A stretch of DNA of 64,000 bases. Origin: Lewinellaceae bacterium. Its GTDB lineage: Bacteria; Bacteroidota; Bacteroidia; Chitinophagales; Saprospiraceae. This document shows, in pieces, positions 1 to 7,971 of this stretch. The stretch spans positions 806,001 to 870,000 of the forward strand of contig JACJYG010000006.1 in the NCBI GenBank assembly GCA_020636215.1, written 5' to 3'. Position numbers and translations under genes: made by a program. The first letter of the stretch is position 1; the number at the start of each line of letters is the position of its first letter. The notes beneath the pieces are model-generated. The model searched no databases. It worked only from the letters and a program-made list of their open reading frames with translations, and had not been told where the DNA came from.

Positions 1-1080
1 GAAAAGCACTTCCGAGGTATATTTCGGCAGGCGAAAGCATTACAGGAACGCGATTGTCAAATGGGGGGCCAACAGTATTTTTATGCCTATCAATTGGAAC
101 AGGCCCTGCACCAGCAGTTGGAAGAGGGCGTAGACAGCATGGATGACTTCACTCACCTGGAGCAAGCTGATGTTCAACTCGATCGCTTTTATTATGCACA
201 GAAGCTGAAACACTACTGTGATGCATTGGGCTATGAGAATTTCCTTTCCCAAAAACCGGAGATTACATTGCCCCAGGGATTCATCGGCCAGCTCGAACTT
301 TCGGGGCTATTGGAAGAACCCTTGTTGCGAGCCTATTACCTCGTCGCCCGCATGCTTTCTCATCCGGAAGAAGAGCGGCATTTTTTTAATTTAAAGGCCT
401 TGTTTTTCCGAAATCACACCAATTTTGCTCCGGAAGAACGACAAACCTTATATATCCACCTTAAAAATTACTGTATCCATAAAAAGATCAACGCCGGGGT
501 TTCTGCCTACTTTTCCGAGCTGTTCGATATCTTCAAACAAGGCATGGAGTCCGGCCTGTTGTTGAAAGCGGAAGTCCTGGATCCTCAGGATTATAAGAAC
601 ATCATCACAGTCGGCTTGTATGTCCGCGAGTTTGATTGGGTGGAAAGATTCATTCAACAATTTACAGCACAGCTTCCTGAGGCGAACCAGGAGAATGCCC
701 TCACCTACAACCTTGCAAAGGTCTATTTCCATAAGGAGCAATACGAAAAGGTGATCGAGCAATTGCGGGAGGTGGAGTATAAAAGCCTCGTATACGCTCT
801 CGGTGGCAAACTAATGCTGTTGAAAACTTATTTCGAGCTTGGCGAATTCCTGGCCATGGATTCTTTGATCGACAGTTTTAGAATTTATCTGCGCCGCAAA
901 AAGGAAATTTCCCGGGAGGTGCGCCAGCAATACCTCAACGTCTTGCGGTTCGTGAAAAAATTGTCGGCAGTGGATACCCGCAATAAAGAGGCGATCGCCA
1001 AAATCCAGAAAGAGGTGGAAGCCTGTACTGCCCTGGCGGCCAAAAAGTGGATACTGGAAAAGATTGGAGAAATGGGGTAG
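1..1080 (+). CDS. Hypothetical helical-repeat protein, 5' end cut by the window edge
   Basis: The reading frame is open from base 1, so the Met at 61 is probably internal and the gene begins outside the window; 359 codons are visible. The protein is rich in Leu, Tyr, Phe and Glu in regularly spaced amphipathic helices, which resembles degenerate TPR or other alpha-solenoid repeats (for example the segment around residues 230-300 of the visible part). I see no signal peptide, enzyme motif or membrane segment. Similar large helical proteins of unknown function are common in Saprospiraceae. No function is assigned. Confidence 0.8.
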   Translation, partial: EKHFRGIFRQAKALQERDCQMGGQQYFYAYQLEQALHQQLEEGVDSMDDFTHLEQADVQLDRFYYAQKLKHYCDALGYENFLSQKPEITLPQGFIGQLELSGLLEEPLLRAYYLVARMLSHPEEERHFFNLKALFFRNHTNFAPEERQTLYIHLKNYCIHKKINAGVSAYFSELFDIFKQGMESGLLLKAEVLDPQDYKNIITVGLYVREFDWVERFIQQFTAQLPEANQENALTYNLAKVYFHKEQYEKVIEQLREVEYKSLVYALGGKLMLLKTYFELGEFLAMDSLIDSFRIYLRRKKEISREVRQQYLNVLRFVKKLSAVDTRNKEAIAKIQKEVEACTALAAKKWILEKIGEMG

Positions 1081-1129
1081 GAGGCCAGTCGGCAGTTAGC
1101 AGGCCAAGAAGGTTTCAGGTTATAAGTTT

Positions 1130-1156
1130 TTTACCCGGCTGAGTGCAGCGAGGATC
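1130..1156 (+). repeat. Diverged copy of the TTTACCCGG-type dispersed repeat
   Basis: This segment starts TTTACCCGG and continues with GAG and CAGCGA blocks at the same spacing as the third 29-bp unit inserted in the tRNA pseudogene near 54.3 kb. Roughly 22 of 27 positions agree by eye. It lies in the 269-bp gap between the first gene and the GrpB-family gene, where I see no other feature. Confidence 0.4.
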
Positions 1157-1349
1157 TATCCGGCTGACTAGGCGGACGGACGGCAGGGGTTCAGGTTTGG
1201 GTTAGGCATAGCCTTCAGAATAACAATAGACTATCCCAAATTTGGATTTGTTTGTTAAACGTACGTGAGGAAAACAAAAACCTTCTCCCCTCTCCTCAAC
1301 CCGCTCAACCAACAAAGCTTAATAAAAGAATTATGCCTATTTTGGCGGC

Positions 1350-1913
1350 ATGGCAGCGCAAATAGAGATAGTACCTTTCAATCAGGAATGGGCCGGGCTT
1401 TTTGAACAGGAGCGGCAACTGTTGCAAGACTGCCTGTTACCTTTGGATCCTGTGGTGGAGCATATTGGCAGCACTTCCGTGAAGGGGCTGGGCGCCAAAC
1501 CGGTGATCGATATCCTGATCGGCTTGCCGCAGGAAGCACAACTGGCGGAGGTAGCCGGCCTTTTACTGGAAGCGGGTTATTGCTATTTTCCCTGTTATGA
1601 AGTGGAACTGCCGGAACGCCGTTTTTTCGCCCGGCTTCCCACCCTGGAACGCGCCGTCTTTGACAACCTGGATCAATTACCTGCGCAAGAGCAGCACCCG
1701 CATACGCACCATTTGCATGTGGCCGCCTATGGCTCGCCGTTCTGGAAGCGGCGCCTTGGTTTCCGTGATTACCTGCGCAGCCATCCAGTAGCGCGGGATG
1801 CCTATTTCCGGATGAAAGTAAAGCTGGCCAAAGGAAGCTGGGAAAGTGAAAATGATTACGCGGCGGCAAAAACGGCCTTTATTCACCGGATAGAATGGCT
1901 GATGGGCTTGTAG
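1350..1913 (+). CDS. GrpB family protein (UPF0157), nucleotidyltransferase-fold
   Basis: A 187-residue protein matching the GrpB/UPF0157 family, usually 170-190 residues. The N-terminal block has the family pattern around VEHIGSTSVKGLGAKPVIDI (about residues 35-55), whose GSTS and D-x-D positions resemble the active site of the nucleotidyltransferase fold. An H-x-H pair follows near residue 113 (HPHTHHLHVAAYGS). Members are cytosolic; some are fused to CoaE-type kinases, but the physiological reaction is poorly known. The gene stands alone on the plus strand and faces lpdA across a repeat-rich gap. Confidence 0.85.
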   Translation: MAAQIEIVPFNQEWAGLFEQERQLLQDCLLPLDPVVEHIGSTSVKGLGAKPVIDILIGLPQEAQLAEVAGLLLEAGYCYFPCYEVELPERRFFARLPTLERAVFDNLDQLPAQEQHPHTHHLHVAAYGSPFWKRRLGFRDYLRSHPVARDAYFRMKVKLAKGSWESENDYAAAKTAFIHRIEWLMGL

Positions 1914-1915
1914 GG

Positions 1916-2020
1916 GAAGCTGAGAAGCTGAGAAGTTGAGAAGTTGAGAAGTTGAGAAGGTTGAGAGGGTTGAGAGGGTTGAGGGTACTGTCTAAACTAC
2001 CTCAACCCCCTCAACTTCCT
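1916..2020 (+). repeat. Short direct-repeat array followed by its inverted counterpart (8/9-bp units)
   Basis: Five 8-bp units of GAAGYTGA (1916-1955) are followed by three 9-bp units ending in GGTTGA or GGGTTGA (1956-1982). After a short spacer, the reverse-complement words CTCAACCCC and CTCAACTTCC occur at about 2001-2020. The two arms can pair into an imperfect hairpin. The array lies between two convergent genes, GrpB-like (+) and lpdA (-), where a bidirectional terminator would be expected. Confidence 0.75.
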
Positions 2021-2043
2021 TATCCTTCCCGAGAAGCCCCTTG

Positions 2044-3447
2044 TTAAATATGTATCGGCCGGTTGTCTGTAGCAGCCAGGGCCGCCTCTTTCATCGCTTC
2101 GGTGTAGGTGGGGTGTGCGTGGCTCATACGTGCTGCATCTTCGGCGGAAGCGCGGAATTCCATCAGGGCAACGGCTTCCGCTATCATATCGGCGGTGCGG
2201 GGCCCTACCATGTGCACACCTAGGATCTCATCCGTTTCCTTGTGGGCGATCACCTTGACCATGCCATCTGTATCGGTGCTGGCGCGGGCGCGCCCCAGGG
2301 CTTTAAATGGGAATTTCCCCACTTTGTAGGGTACGCCTTCTTCCTTGAGTTGTTCTTCCGTTTTGCCTACCCCGGCCACTTCCGGCCAGGTGTACACCAC
2401 ACCAGGGATGAGGTTGTAGTCGATATGGGGCTTTTGCCCGGCGATGATCTCGGCGGCAAAAACACCTTCCTCTTCCGCTTTGTGGGCCAGCATGGCGCCA
2501 CGGATAACATCACCGATAGCGTAGATATGACTTACATTGGTTTGCAGGTGCTCGTCGACCAGGATGCGCCCTTTATCATCGGTGGCCACACCGGCCTTGT
2601 CCAGGCCCAGGTTATCGGTATAGGGGCGTCGTCCGATAGCCACCAGGCAATAATCTGCATTGATGGTGAAAGTTTCTTCAGAGTCGCGCTTTTGAACCGA
2701 AATGGCAACGTCTTTTTTGGAGGCTTTAACGTCAGTCACCATATGGCGGAGGTGGAATTGCATGCCCAATTTTTTCAGGGCGCGCATGAGTTCCTTACTG
2801 CAGTCTCCGTCCATTCCGGGAATGATGCGGTCCAGGAATTCAACCACTTCCACTTGCGTGCCAAGGCGTGCAAAAACAGAGCCGAGTTCCAGGCCGATCA
2901 CGCCGCCGCCAACGACGACCATCCGTTTGGGGACGTCCTGGATGTTGAGGGCTTCCGTAGAAGTGATGACCCGCTTTTTGTCGTAGTTGAAATTGCCCGG
3001 TACAATAGGTTTGGACCCCGTGGCGATAATGGCCTTTTCCGTTTCTATGGTTTCGGTAGTGCCGTCAGCTTTAGCAATACTGATGGTATGGGCATCGACA
3101 AAAGAACCATGGCCGGTGAGGACGTCAATCTTGTTCTTTTTCATGAGAAAGCTCAACCCGTTTACGGTTTGCTCCACGACCTCATTCTTGCGCTTGATCA
3201 TTTGCGGCATATCCACCTTTAGCCCGGTGAGCTTAATGCCATGCAATTCAAATTTTTCTTTGGCATTGTGGTAGTGCTCCGAAGAATCGAGCAGTGCTTT
3301 GGATGGTATGCAGCCCACATTGAGGCAGGTGCCACCCAGGGTGTTGTACCGTTCGATGATGGCCGTTTTCATACCCAATTGGGCGGCGCGGATTGCCGCG
3401 ACATAACCGCCAGGGCCGGAGCCTATGACAGTGAGGTCATATTTCAT
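2044..3447 (-). CDS. lpdA: Dihydrolipoyl dehydrogenase (E3)
   Basis: Reoxidises the dihydrolipoyl groups of 2-oxoacid dehydrogenase complexes and the glycine cleavage system, passing electrons to NAD+. The 467-residue length is normal. Visible features are the N-terminal FAD-binding GSGPGG (residues 9-14), the redox pair Cys41/Cys46 in GGTCLNVGCIPSK, a central NAD-binding GGGVIGLE, and the C-terminal catalytic pair in HPTYTE (His445, Glu450). All catalytic residues are present, so it should be active. No 2-oxoacid dehydrogenase genes are adjacent, as is usual for a shared E3 in Bacteroidota. Confidence 0.97.
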   Translation of the reverse strand: MKYDLTVIGSGPGGYVAAIRAAQLGMKTAIIERYNTLGGTCLNVGCIPSKALLDSSEHYHNAKEKFELHGIKLTGLKVDMPQMIKRKNEVVEQTVNGLSFLMKKNKIDVLTGHGSFVDAHTISIAKADGTTETIETEKAIIATGSKPIVPGNFNYDKKRVITSTEALNIQDVPKRMVVVGGGVIGLELGSVFARLGTQVEVVEFLDRIIPGMDGDCSKELMRALKKLGMQFHLRHMVTDVKASKKDVAISVQKRDSEETFTINADYCLVAIGRRPYTDNLGLDKAGVATDDKGRILVDEHLQTNVSHIYAIGDVIRGAMLAHKAEEEGVFAAEIIAGQKPHIDYNLIPGVVYTWPEVAGVGKTEEQLKEEGVPYKVGKFPFKALGRARASTDTDGMVKVIAHKETDEILGVHMVGPRTADMIAEAVALMEFRASAEDAARMSHAHPTYTEAMKEAALAATDNRPIHI

Positions 3448-3510
3448 GTTGTCCTTATTGATTTTTCTTTATGAATATTCATTACCGGTTTCACCGAAAA
3501 GTCAAAGCGG

Positions 3511-4806
3511 CTAACGTTTTTTGCGGTTGCGGTTATTGCGGCGGCGGCCCCCCTCGCGGTCTTGGCCGGGGGGCTGTGCAGGCCCTTTTTCCTCTTTTCT
3601 TGCCGGGTTGTCTTCCTTATTCCTGGCCTGGTTGGCGGCTCCCTCACCACCGCTTCCTCTGGACGAATTGGAAAAGGGTTTTTTATTTTTCTTTTTTCTC
3701 TTTTTTCTACGCCTTTCTTCCTCGGGAAGTTCAACAGCGCCGGTTACATCTTCATAATCGATGTTCTTTTCCTCCATTTCCACTTTAACTGCGAGGCTCA
3801 TCAGGTCGTCCGGCTTTTCTCCTTTTTTATTCATTTCCTGGATCTGGCGCACGAGAGTAGTTTCCAGGGTGAATATCTTGCCCCGCCCGTTGTCCTTTTC
3901 GTAGGCATAGAACATCAGCCGTTTGAAGATATCTGTTTTGATCAGAACAGCGTTGCCAGCAACAGTTTGAAGCCTGTCGGCATTTTTGGGAAAGTGCTCC
4001 AGAGCGTCGAGGTAGGTATCGAGTTCATAATTCAGGCAGCATTTGAGCCGGCCGCACATACCGGAGAGTTTTGACTGGTTGATAGCCAGGTTCTGGTATC
4101 TGGCGGCGGCCGTAGTGACGGAGCGGAAATCCGTCAGCCAGGTAGAGCAGCATAGTTCGCGGCCGCAGGAGCCCAGTCCACCAATGCGGGCTGATTCCTG
4201 GCGGGCGCCGATCTGCCGCATTTCGATCTTCACGCGGAACTCTTTGGCGAAATGCCGGATGAGCTCGCGGAAGTCCACCCGCCCGTCGGCGGTGTAAAAA
4301 AAGGTCGCTTTGCGCTTATCGCCCTGGTATTCCACATCGCCGATTTTCATATCCAGCCCCAGGGTGCGGGCAATGACGCGGGCGCGGACCATGGTCGGCA
4401 ATTCCAGTTCGCGGGCTTCGGCCAGCCGTTCCAGATCGCGCTCATTGGCGCAACGGATTACGCTGTGCAGCACTTCATCTTCTTTGGCTCCTTTTTTACG
4501 CATCTGCAGGCGGACCAGTTCGCCGGAAAGAGAGATGCGCCCCACATCCAGCCCGTTACCGGTTTCCACCACGACCATATCGCCGGTAAAGGCCTGGGCG
4601 AAGGGAGGATTGCGGAAGAAACCTTTGCGGGCGCCGTTCTTAAAACTGACTTCTGCTATATCAAATGGATCGTGATCGCTGATATCCATGCTGGATAGCC
4701 AGTCGAAGGTGTTCAGGCGGTTGCACCCGCCGCTGGCGCAGCCATTGTTGCTGCCGCAACCCTTGGCCGAGCCATTACTACATACGGAACATCCTTTACA
4801 TCCCAT
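3511..4806 (-). CDS. PSP1 C-terminal domain protein, RicT/YaaT-like
   Basis: A 431-residue member of the PSP1/RicT family. In Bacillus, RicT belongs to an iron-sulfur complex affecting RNA processing; the role in Bacteroidota is unproven. The N-terminus is Cys-rich (eight Cys in the first 30 residues), and the core contains SCGRELCCSTWL and MCGRLKCCLNYE, whose Cys residues fit cluster or metal binding. From about residue 360 the protein becomes a low-complexity basic tail (runs of Arg, Lys and Asn) that could bind RNA. It lies just downstream of holB on the same strand, an order common in Bacteroidota, and the two are probably co-transcribed. Confidence 0.88.
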   Translation of the reverse strand: MGCKGCSVCSNGSAKGCGSNNGCASGGCNRLNTFDWLSSMDISDHDPFDIAEVSFKNGARKGFFRNPPFAQAFTGDMVVVETGNGLDVGRISLSGELVRLQMRKKGAKEDEVLHSVIRCANERDLERLAEARELELPTMVRARVIARTLGLDMKIGDVEYQGDKRKATFFYTADGRVDFRELIRHFAKEFRVKIEMRQIGARQESARIGGLGSCGRELCCSTWLTDFRSVTTAAARYQNLAINQSKLSGMCGRLKCCLNYELDTYLDALEHFPKNADRLQTVAGNAVLIKTDIFKRLMFYAYEKDNGRGKIFTLETTLVRQIQEMNKKGEKPDDLMSLAVKVEMEEKNIDYEDVTGAVELPEEERRRKKRKKKNKKPFSNSSRGSGGEGAANQARNKEDNPARKEEKGPAQPPGQDREGGRRRNNRNRKKR

Positions 4807-4856
4807 GTTATTAATCGGTATTTATATGTTAAAGCGGCAGCAGCCGGCGCCGGGGC

Positions 4857-6005
4857 TCATAGTACGTTTTGAGCCGGGAGGCCAGTGTATGCTTCCGCCA
4901 ATTTGTTTTTCATGATCTTATGCATCTGGATCGAAGCGTCCAGGAACAATACTTTCGGGTTAGCGTTTCGCTCTACGGCGAAGGAGCAGTCCGAGAACAA
5001 TTTGGCCAATTGTTCTACCTGGCTTAGTTCCAGGATCGCAGCCATCTTCCGGGCCGTATCCAGTTCGTCCGCCTGCAGGCGCACCTGGGTGGCCCCGGTT
5101 ATTTTCAACACCACAAATTCCCGCAGGAAGTGCAGGGCATATCGCAGGAAGTGCTTTTGATTTTCCCTGCCCAGAGCAGCCATCTTTTCTGCCCATTGCA
5201 CCAGTTGGATCCCGTTGCCTCGGTAACATTGCCGCATCCAGTTCAAAAAAAGCTCTGCCTTGTCATTTTCATGTTGTTCGGCCAGCGACAGCGCTTCGTT
5301 GAAATTCCCGTTAGCGAGAAAGGCAATAGATTGTGCTTCCTGCTGCCCAATCCCTTTCCGGGCGGCCAGGCCGGCGGTGATCTCTTCATCACTCATTGCT
5401 TTGATGCTGACGATCTGACAACGGGAGAGGATGGTGTTGAGGATCAGTTCCTGGTCTTCCGCCACCAGGATGAATATGGTGTTTTCCGGTGGTTCCTCGA
5501 TGATCTTGAGCAGGCGGTTGCCTTCTTTGCCCAGGAATTCAGGCAGCCACATAATGAGTATTTTATGGCTGCTTTCAAAAGCTTTAAGGCTCAGCTTCCG
5601 AACGATATCGACGCATTCATCTCTGGTGATATTCCCCTGCTTGTTCTCGGCGCCAATGTTTTGCAACCATTGGTTGATATCCATGTAGGGATTGTGCAAA
5701 ACCGCTTCCCGCCATTGATTGGCGAATTGGGTGCTGACGGCTTTGGGGCCGATCGTAGGATAGGAAAAGTGGATATCCGGATGAATGAGTTTACTGGCTT
5801 TGAGGCAATTGCTGCAATGGCCGCAGGCATCGCCCGCTGCTTTATTATCACAAAGGATATATTGGGCAAAGGCCAGGGCCAGGGCCAGTTTCCCGCTGCC
5901 CGAAGGGCCGAGGAACAGGAGTGCATGCGGAATCCGGCTACCGTCGGCCATTTGCCGAAGTTGCGCTTTTTCGCCTGCCTGTCCAATGAGGTCACTGAAT
6001 GCCAT
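4857..6005 (-). CDS. holB: DNA polymerase III subunit delta' (clamp-loader)
   Basis: An AAA+ clamp-loader subunit that helps load the beta clamp onto primed DNA. The start is placed at 6005 (MAFSDLIGQ), because the nine residues upstream in the open frame do not resemble family N-termini; this gives 382 residues. Walker A is GPSGSGK followed by Leu rather than Thr/Ser, consistent with a subunit that need not hydrolyse ATP. A four-Cys zinc module (CDNKAAGDACGHCSNC) follows. The beta clamp gene dnaN lies elsewhere in this window (27452). Confidence 0.92.
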   Translation of the reverse strand: MAFSDLIGQAGEKAQLRQMADGSRIPHALLFLGPSGSGKLALALAFAQYILCDNKAAGDACGHCSNCLKASKLIHPDIHFSYPTIGPKAVSTQFANQWREAVLHNPYMDINQWLQNIGAENKQGNITRDECVDIVRKLSLKAFESSHKILIMWLPEFLGKEGNRLLKIIEEPPENTIFILVAEDQELILNTILSRCQIVSIKAMSDEEITAGLAARKGIGQQEAQSIAFLANGNFNEALSLAEQHENDKAELFLNWMRQCYRGNGIQLVQWAEKMAALGRENQKHFLRYALHFLREFVVLKITGATQVRLQADELDTARKMAAILELSQVEQLAKLFSDCSFAVERNANPKVLFLDASIQMHKIMKNKLAEAYTGLPAQNVL

Positions 6006-6138
6006 TGCTCTTTGTATCGTCTTTATGAGCAACGGAAGGCCGAATCGCAGAGAGGGCCGGGAGTAGGAGCCGCCACCAAAATGCCTGGCAGTTTACCGGT
6101 TTCTCAGGAGCTGGCTACCCACCAGATGATATATCTCA

Positions 6139-6420
6139 TCAGGTAAAGCACACAGCTTTATCGGGAAATTCCTCGTAGAGTTCCTGTAATTGTCGATATT
6201 GTGGTGTATGGCCACATTCGGATGCAGCTTTAACCACTATGATCTTTTTGCCCTGAAATATGGCAAAATCAATATCCTCTCCTCTAATTCCTTCTACTTT
6301 GAATTTATGGATAGAATTCACTGCTTGCGATTCGGCTATCCGTAAAAATACTTCGCGGGTAAAAATAGTGATTTTATTGCTTATAAACCAGTATTCCGCC
6401 GATGCTGACTTTTCGGTCAA
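6139..6420 (-). pseudogene. Truncated glutathione peroxidase-like remnant
   Basis: The 93-residue product aligns by eye with the first half of bacterial glutathione peroxidases. It has a KVEGIRGEDIDFAIFQGKK block, then VVKAASECGHTPQY, which contains the family's catalytic Cys, and then LQELYEEFPDK. It stops at that point. The expected continuation with the catalytic Gln and Trp (GFPCNQF-type and WNF-type blocks) is missing, and I could not find it in the 133 bases before holB in any frame. Normal length is 160-180 residues. A decayed gene is the simplest reading; a short functional peptide is less likely. Confidence 0.6.
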
Positions 6421-6470
6421 CTTCTGCGGCCTGAATTTGTTTGGTTTGCGAATAAAGATAAAGTGAGAAT

Positions 6471-6878
6471 ATGAGAATTTCCGCTTATAGAAGGGCGCAT
6501 TTCAATGCCGCTCACCGTTTGCACAACCCCAATTGGAGCGAAGACAAAAACCGTGAGGTGTTCGGCTTGTGCAATAACCCCAACTATCATGGCCACAACT
6601 ACGAGCTGGAAGTGAAAGTATCGGGAGAAGTTGACCCCGAGACGGGTTACCTCATTGACCTGAAATACCTCAAAGACATCATTGAAGATCAGGTGGAACG
6701 CCGTTTCGACCACAAGAACCTCAACCTGGATACGGAGGAGTTCCGAAACCTGAATCCCACCGCGGAAAACATCTGCTACGTCATCTGGCAAATCCTGCGC
6801 GGAGCATTGGATGAACGGTATGAACTGGGGGTCCGGCTCTATGAGACACCGAGGAATTACGTGGAGTATCCAGCCTAG
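6471..6878 (+). CDS. 6-pyruvoyl-tetrahydropterin synthase / 6-carboxytetrahydropterin synthase (QueD) family
   Basis: Converts dihydroneopterin triphosphate to a tetrahydropterin, either 6-carboxy (queuosine and deazapurine pathway) or 6-pyruvoyl. The 135-residue length is normal. The zinc ligands are visible as His15 in AHFNAAH and His40/His42 in HGHNY, and the catalytic Cys34 precedes them in GLCNNPNYHGHNY. A second conserved block is FDHKNLN, and PTAENI is near the C-terminus. The exact product cannot be settled from sequence; QueD activity is the commoner role. No other queuosine genes are nearby. Only 50 bases separate it from the divergent peroxidase remnant. Confidence 0.9.
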   Translation: MRISAYRRAHFNAAHRLHNPNWSEDKNREVFGLCNNPNYHGHNYELEVKVSGEVDPETGYLIDLKYLKDIIEDQVERRFDHKNLNLDTEEFRNLNPTAENICYVIWQILRGALDERYELGVRLYETPRNYVEYPA

Positions 6879-6991
6879 TTCAGTACGTCAGTTGCCAGTT
6901 GGCAGTGTGCAGTTGGCTGGTTTGGCGAGCCTGCAATATCTTATGGCGCCGGCCTAAGGCAGCGGCAGGGCCTTCTGGATAACACCTGAAA

Positions 6992-7044
6992 CAGCGAAGC
7001 GCCAACCTGAATTATTCAAGCTGGCGCTTCGCTGCTTTTATTTT
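6992..7044 (+). terminator. Bidirectional intrinsic terminator
   Basis: A perfect 13-bp stem, CAGCGAAGCGCCA (6992-7004) with TGGCGCTTCGCTG (7022-7034), encloses a 17-base loop and is followed by a T-rich tract. It sits between the convergent pterin synthase gene (+) and T9SS protein gene (-). Confidence 0.8.
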
Positions 7045-7063
7045 ATATCAAACAAAAAACCAC

Positions 7064-7795
7064 TTAGGGTTGGATCGAGCGTTTGCTAACCCGGAAGGTC
7101 TTCAGCACGCCTTTTTCTTTGCTGGCCAGGCTGGCCAGGTACATGCCATTGGGCAGGTCACCAATATAGTAGCGTTTGCCAGGAGCTGTGTTGAAGGAGC
7201 GTACCTGGCGGCCAATGATATTGTACAACACGACCTGGTCGACCCCATCACCGCCCCGCAGCTCGATATAATCTGAAGTGGGGTTGGGGAAGATAGCCAG
7301 CCGGGTTTTTGAAGCTTCGCTGGAACTGCTCGTCAGCAGTGCGTTGAAATAATAGATGCCGGAAGTGATAACGTCATTAGGGTTCTCTTCCGTAGTCAAA
7401 TCGATACGGATCTCACCGGTGCCGGCCACCCCCTTGGGCTTGACGTGCACATCCATATTAGTCGTGCCCCCGGGAATCAAAGGAAGCTGGAAATTCGCAC
7501 CGATTTCAGGGGCGATGTTGGAATAGACGATCTGATTGTAGCATAGATTCGTGTCGCAAACCTGCACCTCCCAGCCATCGGGAACGTCGACCAGAAAACG
7601 AGTCCACTTGAGATTGACCGATTGATTACTTTCGTTTTTAACCCGGGCATACCCCACCAGTTCATAGTCGGGATCACTCGGATTGAAATAGTCGGAAATT
7701 TCAAGGGTGTCAGGCGTGAAACTAAAGCTCACCTGCGTCAGGGCGGCAGGCAATCCGAGGAGGAGTAAGGATAGAGAGAGTAAGCAATGCTTCAT
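7064..7795 (-). CDS. Secreted protein with T9SS type A C-terminal sorting domain
   Basis: A 243-residue exported protein. The start at 7795 is chosen because it begins directly with a signal peptide (MKHCLLSLSLLLLGLPAALTQ); an in-frame Met 12 codons upstream would bury it. The middle (about residues 20-140) is a beta-rich domain of unknown role. The last 75 residues form a T9SS sorting domain: FPNPTSDYIEL, then VVLYNIIGRQV, then LPNGMYLASL and a Lys/Arg-containing end. Such proteins cross the outer membrane through the PorU/Sov machinery and are anchored or released. It is preceded by another T9SS cargo gene on the same strand. Confidence 0.85.
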   Translation of the reverse strand: MKHCLLSLSLLLLGLPAALTQVSFSFTPDTLEISDYFNPSDPDYELVGYARVKNESNQSVNLKWTRFLVDVPDGWEVQVCDTNLCYNQIVYSNIAPEIGANFQLPLIPGGTTNMDVHVKPKGVAGTGEIRIDLTTEENPNDVITSGIYYFNALLTSSSSEASKTRLAIFPNPTSDYIELRGGDGVDQVVLYNIIGRQVRSFNTAPGKRYYIGDLPNGMYLASLASKEKGVLKTFRVSKRSIQP

Positions 7796-7902
7796 CAGCG
7801 TCTTTTTATCAAATGAGAGAATAACTTGCACCTACAAAGGTCCAAATATTAAAACAATAAAGCAAGGCGGAAGGCCTTAACGAAATGTAAAAGTCTTTTG
7901 AA

Positions 7903-7965
7903 GTGGGAAGGCGGAAGGCGGAAACCGCGCTTCCCACTTCCGCTTTCCCACTTCCCACTTCCCAA
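7903..7965 (+). repeat. 7-bp direct array plus inverted 7-bp array
   Basis: Three 7-bp units (GTGGGAA, then GGCGGAA twice) at 7903-7923 are followed, after seven bases, by five units of the reverse-complement type (TTCCCAC, TTCCGCT, TTCCCAC, TTCCCAC, TTCCCAA) at 7931-7965. The arms can form a GC-rich hairpin. It lies between two minus-strand T9SS genes. Confidence 0.8.
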
Positions 7966-7971
7966 AGTTGA

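Noticed and set aside
1378..1869. Long minus-strand ORF opposite the GrpB-family gene
   Set aside because: Shadow of a well-conserved gene; the translation is Arg/Pro/Ala-rich without domain features.
2242..3222. Long plus-strand ORF opposite lpdA
   Set aside because: Antisense shadow of a clear dihydrolipoyl dehydrogenase; His/Gly-rich translation with no homology.
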